Assembly: GCF_000328765.2 (NCBI RefSeq)
Contig: NC_019954.2
Coordinates: 1,904,516-1,968,515 of the forward strand
Source of the DNA: Tepidanaerobacter acetatoxydans Re1
GTDB lineage: Bacteria; Bacillota; Thermosediminibacteria; Thermosediminibacterales; Tepidanaerobacteraceae
DNA length: 64,000 nt
Direction of reading: 5' to 3'
The notes below the pieces were generated by a model, which did not search any database, was not told where the DNA came from, and saw nothing but the letters and a program-made list of their open reading frames with translations. Positions within the stretch are counted from its first letter, which is position 1. Every line of letters starts with the position of its first letter. Position numbers and translations under genes: made by a program. Shown piece by piece: positions 53,298-62,372 of this stretch.

Positions 53298-55052
53298 TTA
53301 CTGTTTAGTTGCAGGATATAATTCGCGCTTTGTATAGTGTGTATGAAGTAACTCATGTGATTTTTCACCAAGAGGCTCTCCCAAAAACTCTTTATACAAA
53401 GCCTTGACTGCTGGATTTTCATGAGATTTTCTCAGCGGCATATTACGGTCAACCTCATATATAGCCTTTGCTCTTTCTTCTCTATAGTCGGCTTCCCAGC
53501 GTTCATCGGCGCTTAGTATAGGCTGGCCTCCACCTCCAACGCATCCTCCTGGACAGGCCATAATTTCTATAAAATGATAGTTTGCTTCACCATTTTTTAC
53601 CCTATCCAAAACAGCCCTGGCATTGGATAGGCCGTGTGCTACCGCAATATTAACCTTAATGCCTTCTATATCGATGGTAGCTTCTTTTACTCCTTCAACA
53701 CCTCTAACTTCTGTAAAATCTATATTTTTCAATTCCTTCTTTGTTACTATTTCATAAACGGTCCTTAAGGCAGCTTCCATAACACCACCGGTAGCTCCAA
53801 ATATGGCACCGGCTCCCGTAGATATTCCCAATGGTTCGTCAAATTCTTCATCCGGTAGCTTGTTTGGGTTTATTCCGGCTTCTTTAAGCATCCTTGAAAG
53901 TTCACGGGTAGTCAGTGCTACATCTACATCTTGATATCCGCTGGAGAACATTTCTGGACGCTTACATTCATATTTTTTTGCAGTACACGGCATAATGGAA
54001 ACTGAGAAAATCTTCGATGGATCTATTCCCATTTTTTCCGCATAATAGGTCTTAACAAGAGCTCCAAACATTTGCTGCGGTGACTTGCATGTAGAAAGAT
54101 TGTCAAGAAATTCAGGATAGTAGTGCTCGCAGAACTTAATCCAGCCGGGACTGCATGATGTGATAAGCGGAAGTTTACCGCCGTTTTGCAGTCTATCCAG
54201 AAATTCCGAACCTTCTTCTAAAATAGTAAGGTCAGCAGAAAAGTCCGTATCAAAGACCTTGTCGAAGCCGAGTCTTCTCAAGGCTGCCGGTAATTTCTTA
54301 GTAACAATAGTGCCCAATTCCCCACCGAATTCTTCACCTAATGATACCCTAATAGCTGGTGCAGTTTGAACTATAACATATTTTTCAGGGTCAGCTAAAG
54401 CTTTCCAAACTTTATCTGTATCGTCTTTTTCTTTTAAAGCACCGACCGGGCATGCCATTATGCACTGACCGCAATTAACACACGAAACTTCACTGAGGCT
54501 CATGTCGTATACCGGTGCAATTACAGTATTGAATCCACGGTAGTTAGGGGATATAACACCTACGCCCTGCACTTTATGGCATGTGCTTACACACCTTCTG
54601 CACAAAATGCATTTTGATGTATCCCTTACTATAGAAGGTGAAAAATCATCATATTGTGCTTTGCTTTTTTCACCGGGATACCTTATTGCTTGAACACCAA
54701 GCTCTTCCGACAACTTCTGAAGCTCGCAATTGAGATTTCTTATACATGTCGGACATTCTAAATTATGGTCTGAAAGCAGCAATTCTAAAGTTACTTTTCG
54801 CGACTCTCTTACAGCCGCTGAATTGGTAATAACCTCCATACCATCCGACACAGGTAAAACACAAGCTGTCTGTAATGACTTAGCTCCTTTTACTTCTACA
54901 ACACACATTCGGCAGGCACCTATTTCGTTTACTCCTTTTAAAAAGCAAAGTGTAGGAATTCTGATTCCGGCTTTTCGGGCAGCCTCAAGCACTGTAGCAT
55001 CTTTTGGAGCTTGCACTTTTATACCGTCTATCGTCAATGTCACCATATCCAT
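53298..55052 (-). CDS. hydA: [FeFe] hydrogenase catalytic subunit HydA (NADH-linked, multimeric type)
   Basis: This 584-residue enzyme makes or consumes H2. An N-terminal [2Fe-2S] domain (C36 region, GACRMCVVEV) is followed by the His-ligated [4Fe-4S] motif DHNLECPTCIRNLNCELQ, two ferredoxin clusters (CILCRRCVSTCHKVQ, CVNCGQCIMACPVGAL), and the H-cluster domain with ITSCSPGWIKF, IMPCTAKKYECKRP and IMACPGGCVGGGGQP. With HydB and HydC it forms the NADH-dependent, and in relatives electron-bifurcating, complex that oxidises NADH and reduced ferredoxin together. It is the last gene of the rex operon. Confidence 0.96.
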   Translation of the reverse strand: MDMVTLTIDGIKVQAPKDATVLEAARKAGIRIPTLCFLKGVNEIGACRMCVVEVKGAKSLQTACVLPVSDGMEVITNSAAVRESRKVTLELLLSDHNLECPTCIRNLNCELQKLSEELGVQAIRYPGEKSKAQYDDFSPSIVRDTSKCILCRRCVSTCHKVQGVGVISPNYRGFNTVIAPVYDMSLSEVSCVNCGQCIMACPVGALKEKDDTDKVWKALADPEKYVIVQTAPAIRVSLGEEFGGELGTIVTKKLPAALRRLGFDKVFDTDFSADLTILEEGSEFLDRLQNGGKLPLITSCSPGWIKFCEHYYPEFLDNLSTCKSPQQMFGALVKTYYAEKMGIDPSKIFSVSIMPCTAKKYECKRPEMFSSGYQDVDVALTTRELSRMLKEAGINPNKLPDEEFDEPLGISTGAGAIFGATGGVMEAALRTVYEIVTKKELKNIDFTEVRGVEGVKEATIDIEGIKVNIAVAHGLSNARAVLDRVKNGEANYHFIEIMACPGGCVGGGGQPILSADERWEADYREERAKAIYEVDRNMPLRKSHENPAVKALYKEFLGEPLGEKSHELLHTHYTKRELYPATKQ

Positions 55053-55079
55053 GAGTTTTTATCTCTCCCTTCTCTAATG

Positions 55080-56873
55080 CTATATTTTAACAATGGCACC
55101 AAACGGGCATCTGTCAAAACAACTGTTACATTTTATACACTTGTCTGTATCTATTTTATGAGGCTGCCTTCTTTCTCCGCTGATCGCTTGAGTAGGACAA
55201 ACTTTTAGACACATTCCGCAGCCTTTGCATTTATCAGCTATGATTTCGTAATGCACTAAAGCCTTACAGGCACCGGCAGGGCATTTTTTATCTTTAATAT
55301 GTGCTTCATATTCATCTCTGAAGTACCTAATTGTGGACAACACCGGATTGGGAGCTGTTTGACCAAGACCGCACAATGCAGAAGCCTTTATACTATTGGC
55401 TAGATTTTCCAAAAGTTCTATATCTCCTTCTTCTCCCTCACCGTTGGTTATCCTTTCAAGAATTTCCAGCATTCGCTTAGTTCCAATCCTGCAAGGCGGG
55501 CATTTGCCGCAGGATTCTTCTTGGGTAAAGGTTAAAAAGAATTTAGCTATATCCACCATACAGTTGTCTTCATCCATGACGATCATTCCGCCTGAACCCA
55601 TCATCGAGCCTGCTTGAATCAGTGTATCATACTCAATGGGCATATCTAGAAGAGATGCAGGCAGACATCCGCCGGAAGGACCTCCGGTTTGAACTGCCTT
55701 GAATTTTTTATTATTCGGTATACCGCCGCAAATATCGTAAATAACTTCTTTAAGCGTAGTTCCCATGGGAATCTCTACAAGACCTGTATGATTGATTTTA
55801 CCGCCCACAGCAAATACTTTAGTTCCCTTGCTTTTCTCAGATCCTACACTTGAAAACCACTTTGCACCTTTGAGAATGATTTCGGGTACATTGGCATATG
55901 TTTCAACATTATTTATAATTGTGGGTTTATCCCAAAGTCCTTTATTTGCCGGAAACGGCGGCCTGGGTCTCGGCTCACCGCGGCGCCCTTCAACAGAAGC
56001 AAGTAGTGCCGTTTCTTCACCGCATACAAAAGCTCCTGAGCCAAGTCTTATAAAGATGTCAAAACTAAAATCTGTTCCCAGAATGTTTTTACCTAACAGG
56101 CCGTGGTTTCTAGCTTGTTCAATAGCTATTTCCAGACGTTTTACGGCTATGGGATACTCTGCCCTTACATATATATAGCCTTCACTTGCTCCAATGGCAT
56201 ATCCTGCAATCTCCATGGCTTCCAGCACCGTATGCGGATCGCCTTCTAATATACTGCGATCCATGAAAGCCCCCGGGTCTCCTTCATCGGCATTACATAC
56301 CACATATTTTATGTCGCCTTGAGCATTTGCAGCAAACTGCCATTTAGTTCCTGTTGAAAATCCTCCGCCTCCGCGGCCTCTTAGCCCGGACTGTTTTACT
56401 TCATCGATTACTTGCTGTGGAGTCATTTCGGTTAATGCCTTGGCTAAAGCTCTGTAACCGTCATTTGCAATGTATTCCTCAATTATCTCCGGATTAATGA
56501 GTCCGCAATGCCTTAGCGCAATGCGCTTTTGTCTTTTATAAAAATCAATATCCATCAAAGAACGATAGCGCTCTTTTGTATCTCGTTCTTTATATAAAAG
56601 GCGTTCAACAATACGGCCTTTTAACAAATGCTCTTCAACAATTTCCGGCACATCTTCCGCTTTTACTGTGCAGTAATAACTTCCCTCCGGATAAATAAGC
56701 ACATTAGGTCCCAGTTCACAAAGGCCTAAACAGCCTGTCTGAACTACTTTTACTTCTTTAGAAAGCCCTTTCTTTTCGATTTCTTTTTCAAAAGCTTCCA
56801 TTATGGGTTCACTGCCGGAAGCTACACATCCGGTGCCTTTGCAGACCAGAACATGAGCCCTGTATATTTCCAT
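55080..56873 (-). CDS. hydB: NADH-binding subunit HydB (NuoF-like)
   Basis: This 597-residue flavoprotein takes part in hydride transfer from NADH. An N-terminal thioredoxin-like [2Fe-2S] domain (VCKGTGCVASGSEPIM, GCLGLCELGPN) is joined to a NuoF core with SGLRGRGGGGFSTGTKW (NAD) and ADEGDPGAFMDRSILEGDPH (FMN), the ESCGKCPPCRIGTKRM [4Fe-4S] site and two C-terminal ferredoxin motifs (CKGCGMCLKVCPTQAI, CIKCNSCFDRCPFGAI). This four-part layout is that of HydB of bifurcating hydrogenases. RBS GGAGG precedes the ATG. Confidence 0.96.
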   Translation of the reverse strand: MEIYRAHVLVCKGTGCVASGSEPIMEAFEKEIEKKGLSKEVKVVQTGCLGLCELGPNVLIYPEGSYYCTVKAEDVPEIVEEHLLKGRIVERLLYKERDTKERYRSLMDIDFYKRQKRIALRHCGLINPEIIEEYIANDGYRALAKALTEMTPQQVIDEVKQSGLRGRGGGGFSTGTKWQFAANAQGDIKYVVCNADEGDPGAFMDRSILEGDPHTVLEAMEIAGYAIGASEGYIYVRAEYPIAVKRLEIAIEQARNHGLLGKNILGTDFSFDIFIRLGSGAFVCGEETALLASVEGRRGEPRPRPPFPANKGLWDKPTIINNVETYANVPEIILKGAKWFSSVGSEKSKGTKVFAVGGKINHTGLVEIPMGTTLKEVIYDICGGIPNNKKFKAVQTGGPSGGCLPASLLDMPIEYDTLIQAGSMMGSGGMIVMDEDNCMVDIAKFFLTFTQEESCGKCPPCRIGTKRMLEILERITNGEGEEGDIELLENLANSIKASALCGLGQTAPNPVLSTIRYFRDEYEAHIKDKKCPAGACKALVHYEIIADKCKGCGMCLKVCPTQAISGERRQPHKIDTDKCIKCNSCFDRCPFGAIVKI

Positions 56874-56906
56874 TTTTACAACCTCCTCAAGTCCTCGTAA
56901 TTATTA

Positions 56907-57281
56907 TCATATATTTGGTACTACATATTCATCAACAACTTGGTTATTAATAATATGCTTGACAACAACTTCCCTAGCCTTTTCTGGAGTCATATTTACA
57001 TAAGTCACTTTTGGATTATCCGGTTTAATAACATCCACAAGCGGTTCATACTGGCAAAGACCAATGCAGCCTGTTTCAGTTACAATAACATCATCAATGT
57101 TTCTCTTTTTTAATTCATCTAATATTGCTAACATAACAGCTCTGGCACCGGCAGCAATGCCACAAGTCCCCATGCCTACAACTACACGGGTCTTAGTTTC
57201 ATTGTCAACTCTTAAATTTATCATATCTTTGGCCTGTTCTCTGATTTTCTCAAGATCCTCTATCGACTTGATTACTGACAT
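56907..57281 (-). CDS. Thioredoxin-like [2Fe-2S] ferredoxin in the hyd operon
   Basis: This 124-residue protein has the thioredoxin-like ferredoxin pattern, VVVGMGTCGIAAGARAVM and VTETGCIGLCQYEPLVDV, with four cysteines for one [2Fe-2S] cluster. It resembles the C-terminal half of NuoE and the N-terminal domain of HydB. The ATG at 57281 follows GGAGGTG by seven bases. It lies between the HATPase and hydB genes, an order common in Thermoanaerobacterales-type hyd operons. It may be an extra electron carrier of the complex; its exact place is unproven. Confidence 0.9.
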   Translation of the reverse strand: MSVIKSIEDLEKIREQAKDMINLRVDNETKTRVVVGMGTCGIAAGARAVMLAILDELKKRNIDDVIVTETGCIGLCQYEPLVDVIKPDNPKVTYVNMTPEKAREVVVKHIINNQVVDEYVVPNI

Positions 57282-57282
57282 T

Positions 57283-57831
57283 TTACGCACCTCCGTTAAT
57301 TTCCTTTAAGTTGTCTTGTATAAATCTTTTAATCCAATCCAACACCATAGGATTATTTATCGGCACTTCTTGAAGTATCTTCTTTACTTCACGAGTATCC
57401 AGTACAAATGCTTTATCTCCTACACAATGTCGATATATAAAATCCACATCAGGATGCACGGCAACTAAAGAAACCATAGTATCAGCCATGCTGCCTATAG
57501 GAGCTCTGTCAATATGCTTAAGGACAAAAGTTGCTATAACTTCTGTTCCCTTGCCTTTTTCAGAGTAAACTTTCAAATCTCCTCCACAGCTTTTAGCCGC
57601 TTGAGCAAAAAGCGGTATACCCATTCCCACTTTTCGAGTTGTCCTTGTAGTGAAAAACGGATCAATAACTTTCTTAGACATTTCCTCGTCCATGCCTGCC
57701 CCGTTATCTTTAATTTTTATTGTGAGTAAATCATTTTTTACATCTTCAATAATGTCAATTTCAACAAGGGATGCTTTAGCCCCTAGCGAGTTTTGAACTA
57801 CATCTAAAATATGCAGAGAAAGCTCTTTCAT
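57283..57831 (-). CDS. HATPase-domain protein in the hyd operon
   Basis: This 182-residue protein has a GHKL-type ATP-binding domain: the N-box IVEIDI...DNGAGMDEEMSKK, FFTTRTTRKVGMGIPLFAQA and SEKGKGTEVIATF. It has no dimerisation/phosphoacceptor histidine domain and no membrane segment, so it is not a normal sensor kinase. The C-terminal 70 residues are specific to it. Homologues sit beside nuoE in hyd operons. Its start abuts the nuoE stop by two bases. It could be a regulator of the complex or of a partner sigma/anti-sigma pathway; this is not known. Confidence 0.85.
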   Translation of the reverse strand: MKELSLHILDVVQNSLGAKASLVEIDIIEDVKNDLLTIKIKDNGAGMDEEMSKKVIDPFFTTRTTRKVGMGIPLFAQAAKSCGGDLKVYSEKGKGTEVIATFVLKHIDRAPIGSMADTMVSLVAVHPDVDFIYRHCVGDKAFVLDTREVKKILQEVPINNPMVLDWIKRFIQDNLKEINGGA

Positions 57832-57833
57832 AA

Positions 57834-58322
57834 TTATTCAAATTTCTTAAGAATATCAGGAATCTTGTCGGGGGTTAATCTGCCGTATACTTCATCATTG
57901 ATAATAATAGCCGGGGCCAGGCCACAAGCACCTATGCAGCGGCAGGCATTGAGGGAAAATTTACCGTCATCGGTTGTATCTCCGACTTCAATTCCTAGCT
58001 CAGTTTTTAATCTATCAAGTACCTTCTCGGCTCCTCTTACATAACAGGCAGTTCCCAAACATGTGCGTATTTGATACTTACCTTTTGGTTTAAGACTAAA
58101 AAAAGAGTAAAATGTGATGGTGCTATAGACTTCACTTAAAGTAATATCTAGAGTTTCTGCTACCATTTCTTGAACTTCTATGGGGAGATAACCCATAATA
58201 TTCTGAGCTTCTTGGAGCGCCTGCAATAAAGTTCCCTTCTGGCCTTTATACTTTTTTAACATTTCTTCGATTTGTTTGAGCTTATCAGTAAATTCTTGCT
58301 GCTGATTTAAAGCTACCGCCAT
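57834..58322 (-). CDS. hydC: NuoE-like subunit HydC ([2Fe-2S])
   Basis: This 162-residue protein matches NuoE/HydC. The N-terminal helical part has KGQKGTLLQALQEAQNIMGY, followed by VYSTITFYSFF and the four [2Fe-2S] cysteines in TCLGTACYVRGAEKV and ACRCIGACGLAPAII. It binds next to HydB and passes electrons between flavin and clusters. The ATG at 58322 has GGAGAG nine bases upstream; an ATG two codons earlier is too close to it. Confidence 0.95.
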   Translation of the reverse strand: MAVALNQQQEFTDKLKQIEEMLKKYKGQKGTLLQALQEAQNIMGYLPIEVQEMVAETLDITLSEVYSTITFYSFFSLKPKGKYQIRTCLGTACYVRGAEKVLDRLKTELGIEVGDTTDDGKFSLNACRCIGACGLAPAIIINDEVYGRLTPDKIPDILKKFE

Positions 58323-58384
58323 ATTCATTCTCTCCTTTGTATGTTATAGTTCTCTCTTTCACTATTTACTTTAATAATTAGCAA

Positions 58385-59131
58385 CTACTCTTTAATAAAT
58401 ACATTCCTCCCCTCTAAGCCTCTAAAAGCCATCGCGATTTCGCTGTATTCTAAAGATTCTATATAGAAAAAGGTTTTCTGGTAAACCATTTCTTTCAAGC
58501 TGTGAGCATCAGAAGATGTTATTAAAGTATATTTATTAATACCGTGAAACGATTTTCTGAAATCCGCTTCTGAAATTGCTCTGGAAAATTCTACCGCATC
58601 TATTTTTAATTTCTCTGGAATAAAGCCGAGCTGACTAACAATGCTGTAATGTTTTCTGTCTACATGTGCAGGAATTAATAAACCGTTTAGCTTCGATACC
58701 TTTTCCGATATTTCTTCTACCGTCAGCGAGGTCGACGTCAAAAGCATTCGATTTTCTTCACCCAAGATGTTTCCCTGGCCATCCACAATCCATTGATGAC
58801 CAAAGTAACGCGGTTTATTCTCTATCTGTGGTAAACAGCAATAAACATATTCTTGCCATTCTAACACCTCATCTAGATTTTCAAAAAAACACAGCATATG
58901 GACTTCTTCAGCGCTTTGTACTTCAATTCCCGGAATGACGAGAATATCATAATCCTTTGCAGTTTCTAACATGCTCTTTGCATTTTTTGCCGAATTATGG
59001 TCGCATACACCTAATATTTTAGTGCCCATCAGTTTTGCCATATTTAATATGTTTATCGGAACCATGTCATCATCGGCGCAAGGTGATAAGCAAGTATGAA
59101 TATGAAGATCTGCAGGAAACTCGGCAAGCAT
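58385..59131 (-). CDS. PHP-domain phosphoesterase-like protein
   Basis: This 248-residue protein has the PHP metal-binding pattern: ADLHIHTCLSPCADDDM at the N-terminus, VCDHNSAKNAKSM, PGIEVQSAEEVHMLCFF, PAHVDRKHYSIV and TSSDAHSLKEM at the C-terminus. PHP proteins are metal-dependent phosphoesterases, also acting on nucleic acids. Homologues occur in the same place in hyd operons of related anaerobes but the substrate is not known. Its ATG overlaps the DRTGG gene stop by one base. Confidence 0.9.
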   Translation of the reverse strand: MLAEFPADLHIHTCLSPCADDDMVPINILNMAKLMGTKILGVCDHNSAKNAKSMLETAKDYDILVIPGIEVQSAEEVHMLCFFENLDEVLEWQEYVYCCLPQIENKPRYFGHQWIVDGQGNILGEENRMLLTSTSLTVEEISEKVSKLNGLLIPAHVDRKHYSIVSQLGFIPEKLKIDAVEFSRAISEADFRKSFHGINKYTLITSSDAHSLKEMVYQKTFFYIESLEYSEIAMAFRGLEGRNVFIKE

Positions 59132-59475
59132 TACTTAGACTCCCTTGATAACAGATTATACAGTATACCGCATAATTCAAAAATTGATTTTTCACTGGAG
59201 TAAATTGGTATGTTCTCCTCTTCCGCTTTTTTTAATGTGTTTTCTTCAATATTGACATTTTCAGCCACAATTATTGCTGCAAGATTTAAGAGTGAAGCCA
59301 CCGCCACTATATTCTGATGGCTTTGAATTGTTATCCAAACCTCATTTTCCTTAGCATGAGCCATTACCCAACTCAAAAGATCCGAAGCATATCCGCCTCG
59401 AACATCTCTATCAAGGTTTGTGCTTTTAGTAACTAACTTTAAGTTAAGTATTTCTTGCATTTCTTTTAAATTCAC
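59131..59475 (-). CDS. DRTGG-domain protein
   Basis: This 114-residue protein has a DRTGG-like fold: MNLKEMQEILNLKLV, then the DRDVRGGYASDLLSWVMAHA motif and the QSHQNIVAVASLLNLAAIIV stretch. DRTGG domains are ligand-binding modules found with CBS and phosphotransacetylase domains. It lies between the H-cluster protein and the PHP gene. The same kind of domain forms the front half of the HATPase protein encoded two genes upstream, so the two may pair. Confidence 0.85.
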   Translation of the reverse strand: MNLKEMQEILNLKLVTKSTNLDRDVRGGYASDLLSWVMAHAKENEVWITIQSHQNIVAVASLLNLAAIIVAENVNIEENTLKKAEEENIPIYSSEKSIFELCGILYNLLSRESK

Positions 59476-59487
59476 CGGTTATCACTC

Positions 59488-60819
59488 CTACCTTTCCTTT
59501 GTATCCATGGTTGGAGGCAACTTTTGTGCAAGGTCATACATCTCGCCGGCCAGGTGTTTTACTCTATCTCTAAGCTTAAATATGCAATCTTCTTCATTTG
59601 CTTGACCTTTTACAATATCTTCGGCCAGGGCCCTGCAATTAGGCGAGCCGCAGCTGCCGCAATCCAGTCCCGGAAGATCCTTTACTGTTTTTTCTAAAAG
59701 TTCCATCTTGCGGATTGCTTCAACCAAATCATCGTCTAATTTAAGAGAAGATTTTGGAAGAATTTTTCCTTCTAAATTAAAATATCCATTCTTAAACTGC
59801 TCTACAACTTCATTTTTATTAATGGGACTGTTAGAACCAAGTTTTTCTGATAATCTTCGTATTTTGACCCGTGCTATATACTGACTTTCTACAGTAAGTG
59901 CACCGCCGATACATCCGCCTATGCATGCTTGACACTCAATATAGTCTATGTCAAAAAGTTTGTTCATTTCAACTTCTTCTAATACTTCTATACAATTGTG
60001 AATTCCATCTACAGCCAAGTAATTGTCGCCGCCTATGGCTAAGTTTTCTCCACCGGCCCTGCCCCATCCTATTCCAAGGCCGGAAGAACTGTTAAATATT
60101 GATTCAAATTCTTCGCCGTCCAGATTTTTTACTATATCACCAAAAATCCCAGAAATCGAAATTACTCCATCTACATAGGATTTATCTGAACCTATGGGCT
60201 GTCTGACGGAGGTAGCTTTGGCAGGACAAGGGCTGATAAAAAAGACTCCAATTTCCTCTGCCTTATAGCCAAACTCTTTGTTTAAAATCTCCTTGGCACG
60301 TCTTGCAGCAATTTCCATTGGCGATTTGATGGGTATAATGTTTTTTATGAGTTCCGGAAATCTTACTTGTATAAGACGCATAACAGCAGGGCAAGATGAC
60401 GAAATAAGCGGTCTTACATCTTTATGTGTGCTAATATATTCCCTAATAGCAATAGTAACTTCTTCAGCTGCTAATGGAACCTCGTAAACCTCGTCAAACC
60501 CGATTTTCTTTAGTGCATATATGATATTCTTCGTTGAGGTGCCTTCCTTAAATTGACCGAAAAGGCTGGGAGCGGGAAGTGCTACCTTGAACTTGAATTC
60601 TTTCAATCTTGATATACTATCTGTAGCTGCATATTTTGCACTATTAGGGCATATCCGTATGCACTCGCCGCAGTCTATGCATTTATTATCTAAAATATGT
60701 GCCTTCCCATTTCTTACTCTTATTGCTTCAGTGGGACATCCCTTAATACAATTTGTGCAACCCTTACATTTATCAACATCAAGAGTAACCGAATGATAAT
60801 GTTGTTGCAAAAAAATCAC
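59488..60819 (-). CDS. [FeFe] hydrogenase-like H-cluster protein, probable redox sensor
   Basis: This 443-residue protein has two N-terminal ferredoxin motifs (KCKGCTNCIKGCPTEAI, KCIDCGECIRICPNSA), an H-cluster-type domain and a C-terminal Fe-S motif (LDCGSCGSPNCRALAEDI). The three H-cluster loops are divergent, SSSCPAVMRLI, SPCPAKATS and ECQACIGGCIGGAL, but the four cluster cysteines appear to be kept. It lacks the N-terminal 2Fe-2S region of HydA. Such short, divergent forms are thought to be sensory hydrogenases. The GTG start is uncertain; a TTG three codons later has better RBS spacing. Neighbouring DRTGG/HATPase genes support a signalling role. Confidence 0.85.
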   Translation of the reverse strand: MIFLQQHYHSVTLDVDKCKGCTNCIKGCPTEAIRVRNGKAHILDNKCIDCGECIRICPNSAKYAATDSISRLKEFKFKVALPAPSLFGQFKEGTSTKNIIYALKKIGFDEVYEVPLAAEEVTIAIREYISTHKDVRPLISSSCPAVMRLIQVRFPELIKNIIPIKSPMEIAARRAKEILNKEFGYKAEEIGVFFISPCPAKATSVRQPIGSDKSYVDGVISISGIFGDIVKNLDGEEFESIFNSSSGLGIGWGRAGGENLAIGGDNYLAVDGIHNCIEVLEEVEMNKLFDIDYIECQACIGGCIGGALTVESQYIARVKIRRLSEKLGSNSPINKNEVVEQFKNGYFNLEGKILPKSSLKLDDDLVEAIRKMELLEKTVKDLPGLDCGSCGSPNCRALAEDIVKGQANEEDCIFKLRDRVKHLAGEMYDLAQKLPPTMDTKER

Positions 60820-60834
60820 CAGCTTTCAGCCATG

Positions 60835-61638
60835 CTATAAATTAATAACCATTCTTACTTTTGTTCCTTTTCCAACAACAGAATCTATCTCGAAAACATC
60901 GGTAAATTTCTTCATATTAGGAAGACCCATACCTGCACCAAAGCCCAATTCTCTTATACGAGCCGGAGCAGTAGAATATCCCTCTTCCAAAGCCTTTTGT
61001 ACATCTGGAATTCCAGGGCCTTGGTCTTCAGCAACTAATTCTATATATGCGGGTGTAATAGCAAAAATAAGTTGCCCTTTATGAGCATGGATTACAATAT
61101 TCATTTCGGCTTCATATGCAGCAATAGAAACCCTTCTTATAATCGAAGGATCTATTCCTATTTGTTTCAATACCATTTTCGCTTGTTCGGCTGCCTTACC
61201 GGCATTATTAAAATCGTTGCCGATTATGTCATAAGTAAGTTTCATGGTCTGAGCCGACTCGGCTCGTTCGGACCTCAAACTCATATCTTTTGTATGAGCT
61301 TGTCTAAGGCCTGCCTCATACAAGATTCCGCATGTTTCATACAGCGGCAAACTAGTCCTCAACAGCGGAACTTTGACTTGTCGTGCCAGTTCTATGACAT
61401 CCTTAGGAGGAATTTTGCCTCGCACAAACGTAATCGCAACAAAATCGCCCATAACCGCTGTTTGTATAATCTGTCTATGGGTTAGGCCCGTTAGAAGAAC
61501 GGCATTGATTTTAGTATCCGCTAAAATATCACTCATGAGATCCGCACCGCAAGCGCTCAAAACTTCAGTATCTAAAAATTCATCTCCCCAAAGCACTTCA
61601 GCCTGAAGCAGCTCCTTTATTTTTGACAGTTTCATCAA
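60835..61638 (-). CDS. DRTGG-HATPase fusion protein (anti-sigma-factor-like)
   Basis: This 267-residue protein joins a DRTGG-like domain (about 1-125: LSACGADLMSDILADTKIN, GLTHRQIIQTAVMGD) to an anti-sigma-factor-like HATPase (about 130-267: AAYEAEMNIVIHAHKG, VAEDQGPGIPDVQKA, GFGAGMGLPNMKKF, GKGTKVRMVI). It has no histidine phosphoacceptor. It sits between rex, which it overlaps by four bases, and the H-cluster protein gene. A plausible model is that it reads the state of that protein and acts on a partner by phosphorylation or binding. The partner is not visible. Confidence 0.9.
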   Translation of the reverse strand: MMKLSKIKELLQAEVLWGDEFLDTEVLSACGADLMSDILADTKINAVLLTGLTHRQIIQTAVMGDFVAITFVRGKIPPKDVIELARQVKVPLLRTSLPLYETCGILYEAGLRQAHTKDMSLRSERAESAQTMKLTYDIIGNDFNNAGKAAEQAKMVLKQIGIDPSIIRRVSIAAYEAEMNIVIHAHKGQLIFAITPAYIELVAEDQGPGIPDVQKALEEGYSTAPARIRELGFGAGMGLPNMKKFTDVFEIDSVVGKGTKVRMVINL

Positions 61639-62264
61639 GCATCCTCCAGATAATATGTCAAATATTCCAATTGAGCAGATAAATCAACTCTCCTTAAGAT
61701 TATATTTTCATCTACGGTAATATTTATGGGAGCAAAATTTATTATCCCTCTTATACCTGCTTTTACTAATTTATCGGCTACTTCTTGGGCTGCCTGCGCC
61801 GGTACTGCAATAATTCCCAGAGTTATTTTTAGCTCCTTAACTTTTTCGTTTAAAGAATCTAGATGGCAGATGTTTATATTAGATATTTTTTTTCCTACTT
61901 TTTTTGGATCATTATCAAAGATACAAGCTATATCAAATCCTCTTTGATAGAAACCCTTATATTGAGAAAGGGCTTTTCCTAAATTGCCGGCTCCAACAAT
62001 GGCTACCGACCAATGTTTGTCCAGTCCTAAAATCTTCATTATATAATTATAAAGCTCTTTAGAATTATAGCCTACTCCTCTTGTTCCAAATTCTCCAAAA
62101 TATGCTAAGTCTTTACGAACTTGAGCAGGAGTGACACCGGTTGCCTTCGCAATATGCTGCGACGACACGGTTGTTATCCCTTTTTCGTGAGCTTCAATTA
62201 AATATCTTGAATATAATGATAAACGACCGATGGTAGCGTCCGGTATTTTAATCTTTTTTAGCAT
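61635..62264 (-). CDS. rex: Redox-sensing transcriptional repressor Rex
   Basis: This 209-residue repressor senses NADH/NAD+. The winged helix has IPDATIGRLSLYSRYL, VSSQHIAKATGVTPAQVRKD and LAYFGEFGTRGVGYN. The Rossmann domain has VAIVGAGNLGKALSQY and GIIAVPAQAAQEVAD. The ATG at 62264 is used although its GGAG RBS is 14 bases away; an earlier GTG at 62300 has none. It is the first gene of a ten-gene operon ending with hydA, and its own promoter holds a perfect Rex operator, so it is autoregulated. Confidence 0.97.
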   Translation of the reverse strand: MLKKIKIPDATIGRLSLYSRYLIEAHEKGITTVSSQHIAKATGVTPAQVRKDLAYFGEFGTRGVGYNSKELYNYIMKILGLDKHWSVAIVGAGNLGKALSQYKGFYQRGFDIACIFDNDPKKVGKKISNINICHLDSLNEKVKELKITLGIIAVPAQAAQEVADKLVKAGIRGIINFAPINITVDENIILRRVDLSAQLEYLTYYLEDA

Positions 62265-62344
62265 AGCTATGCAACACTCCTTCGCAACTAATTTTAGCAC
62301 AACAGTACTCTTTTTACAATAGAAAAAGTGAAATAAGTCACAAT

Positions 62345-62372
62345 GTTATATTATTATCAAAATCTTTGTTAA
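62345..62372 (-). promoter_or_regulatory. Sigma-A promoter of the rex-hyd operon
   Basis: On the minus strand TTAACA, a 16-base spacer and TATAAC lie about 80 bases upstream of the rex ATG. The -35 is inside the Rex operator. Confidence 0.65.
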
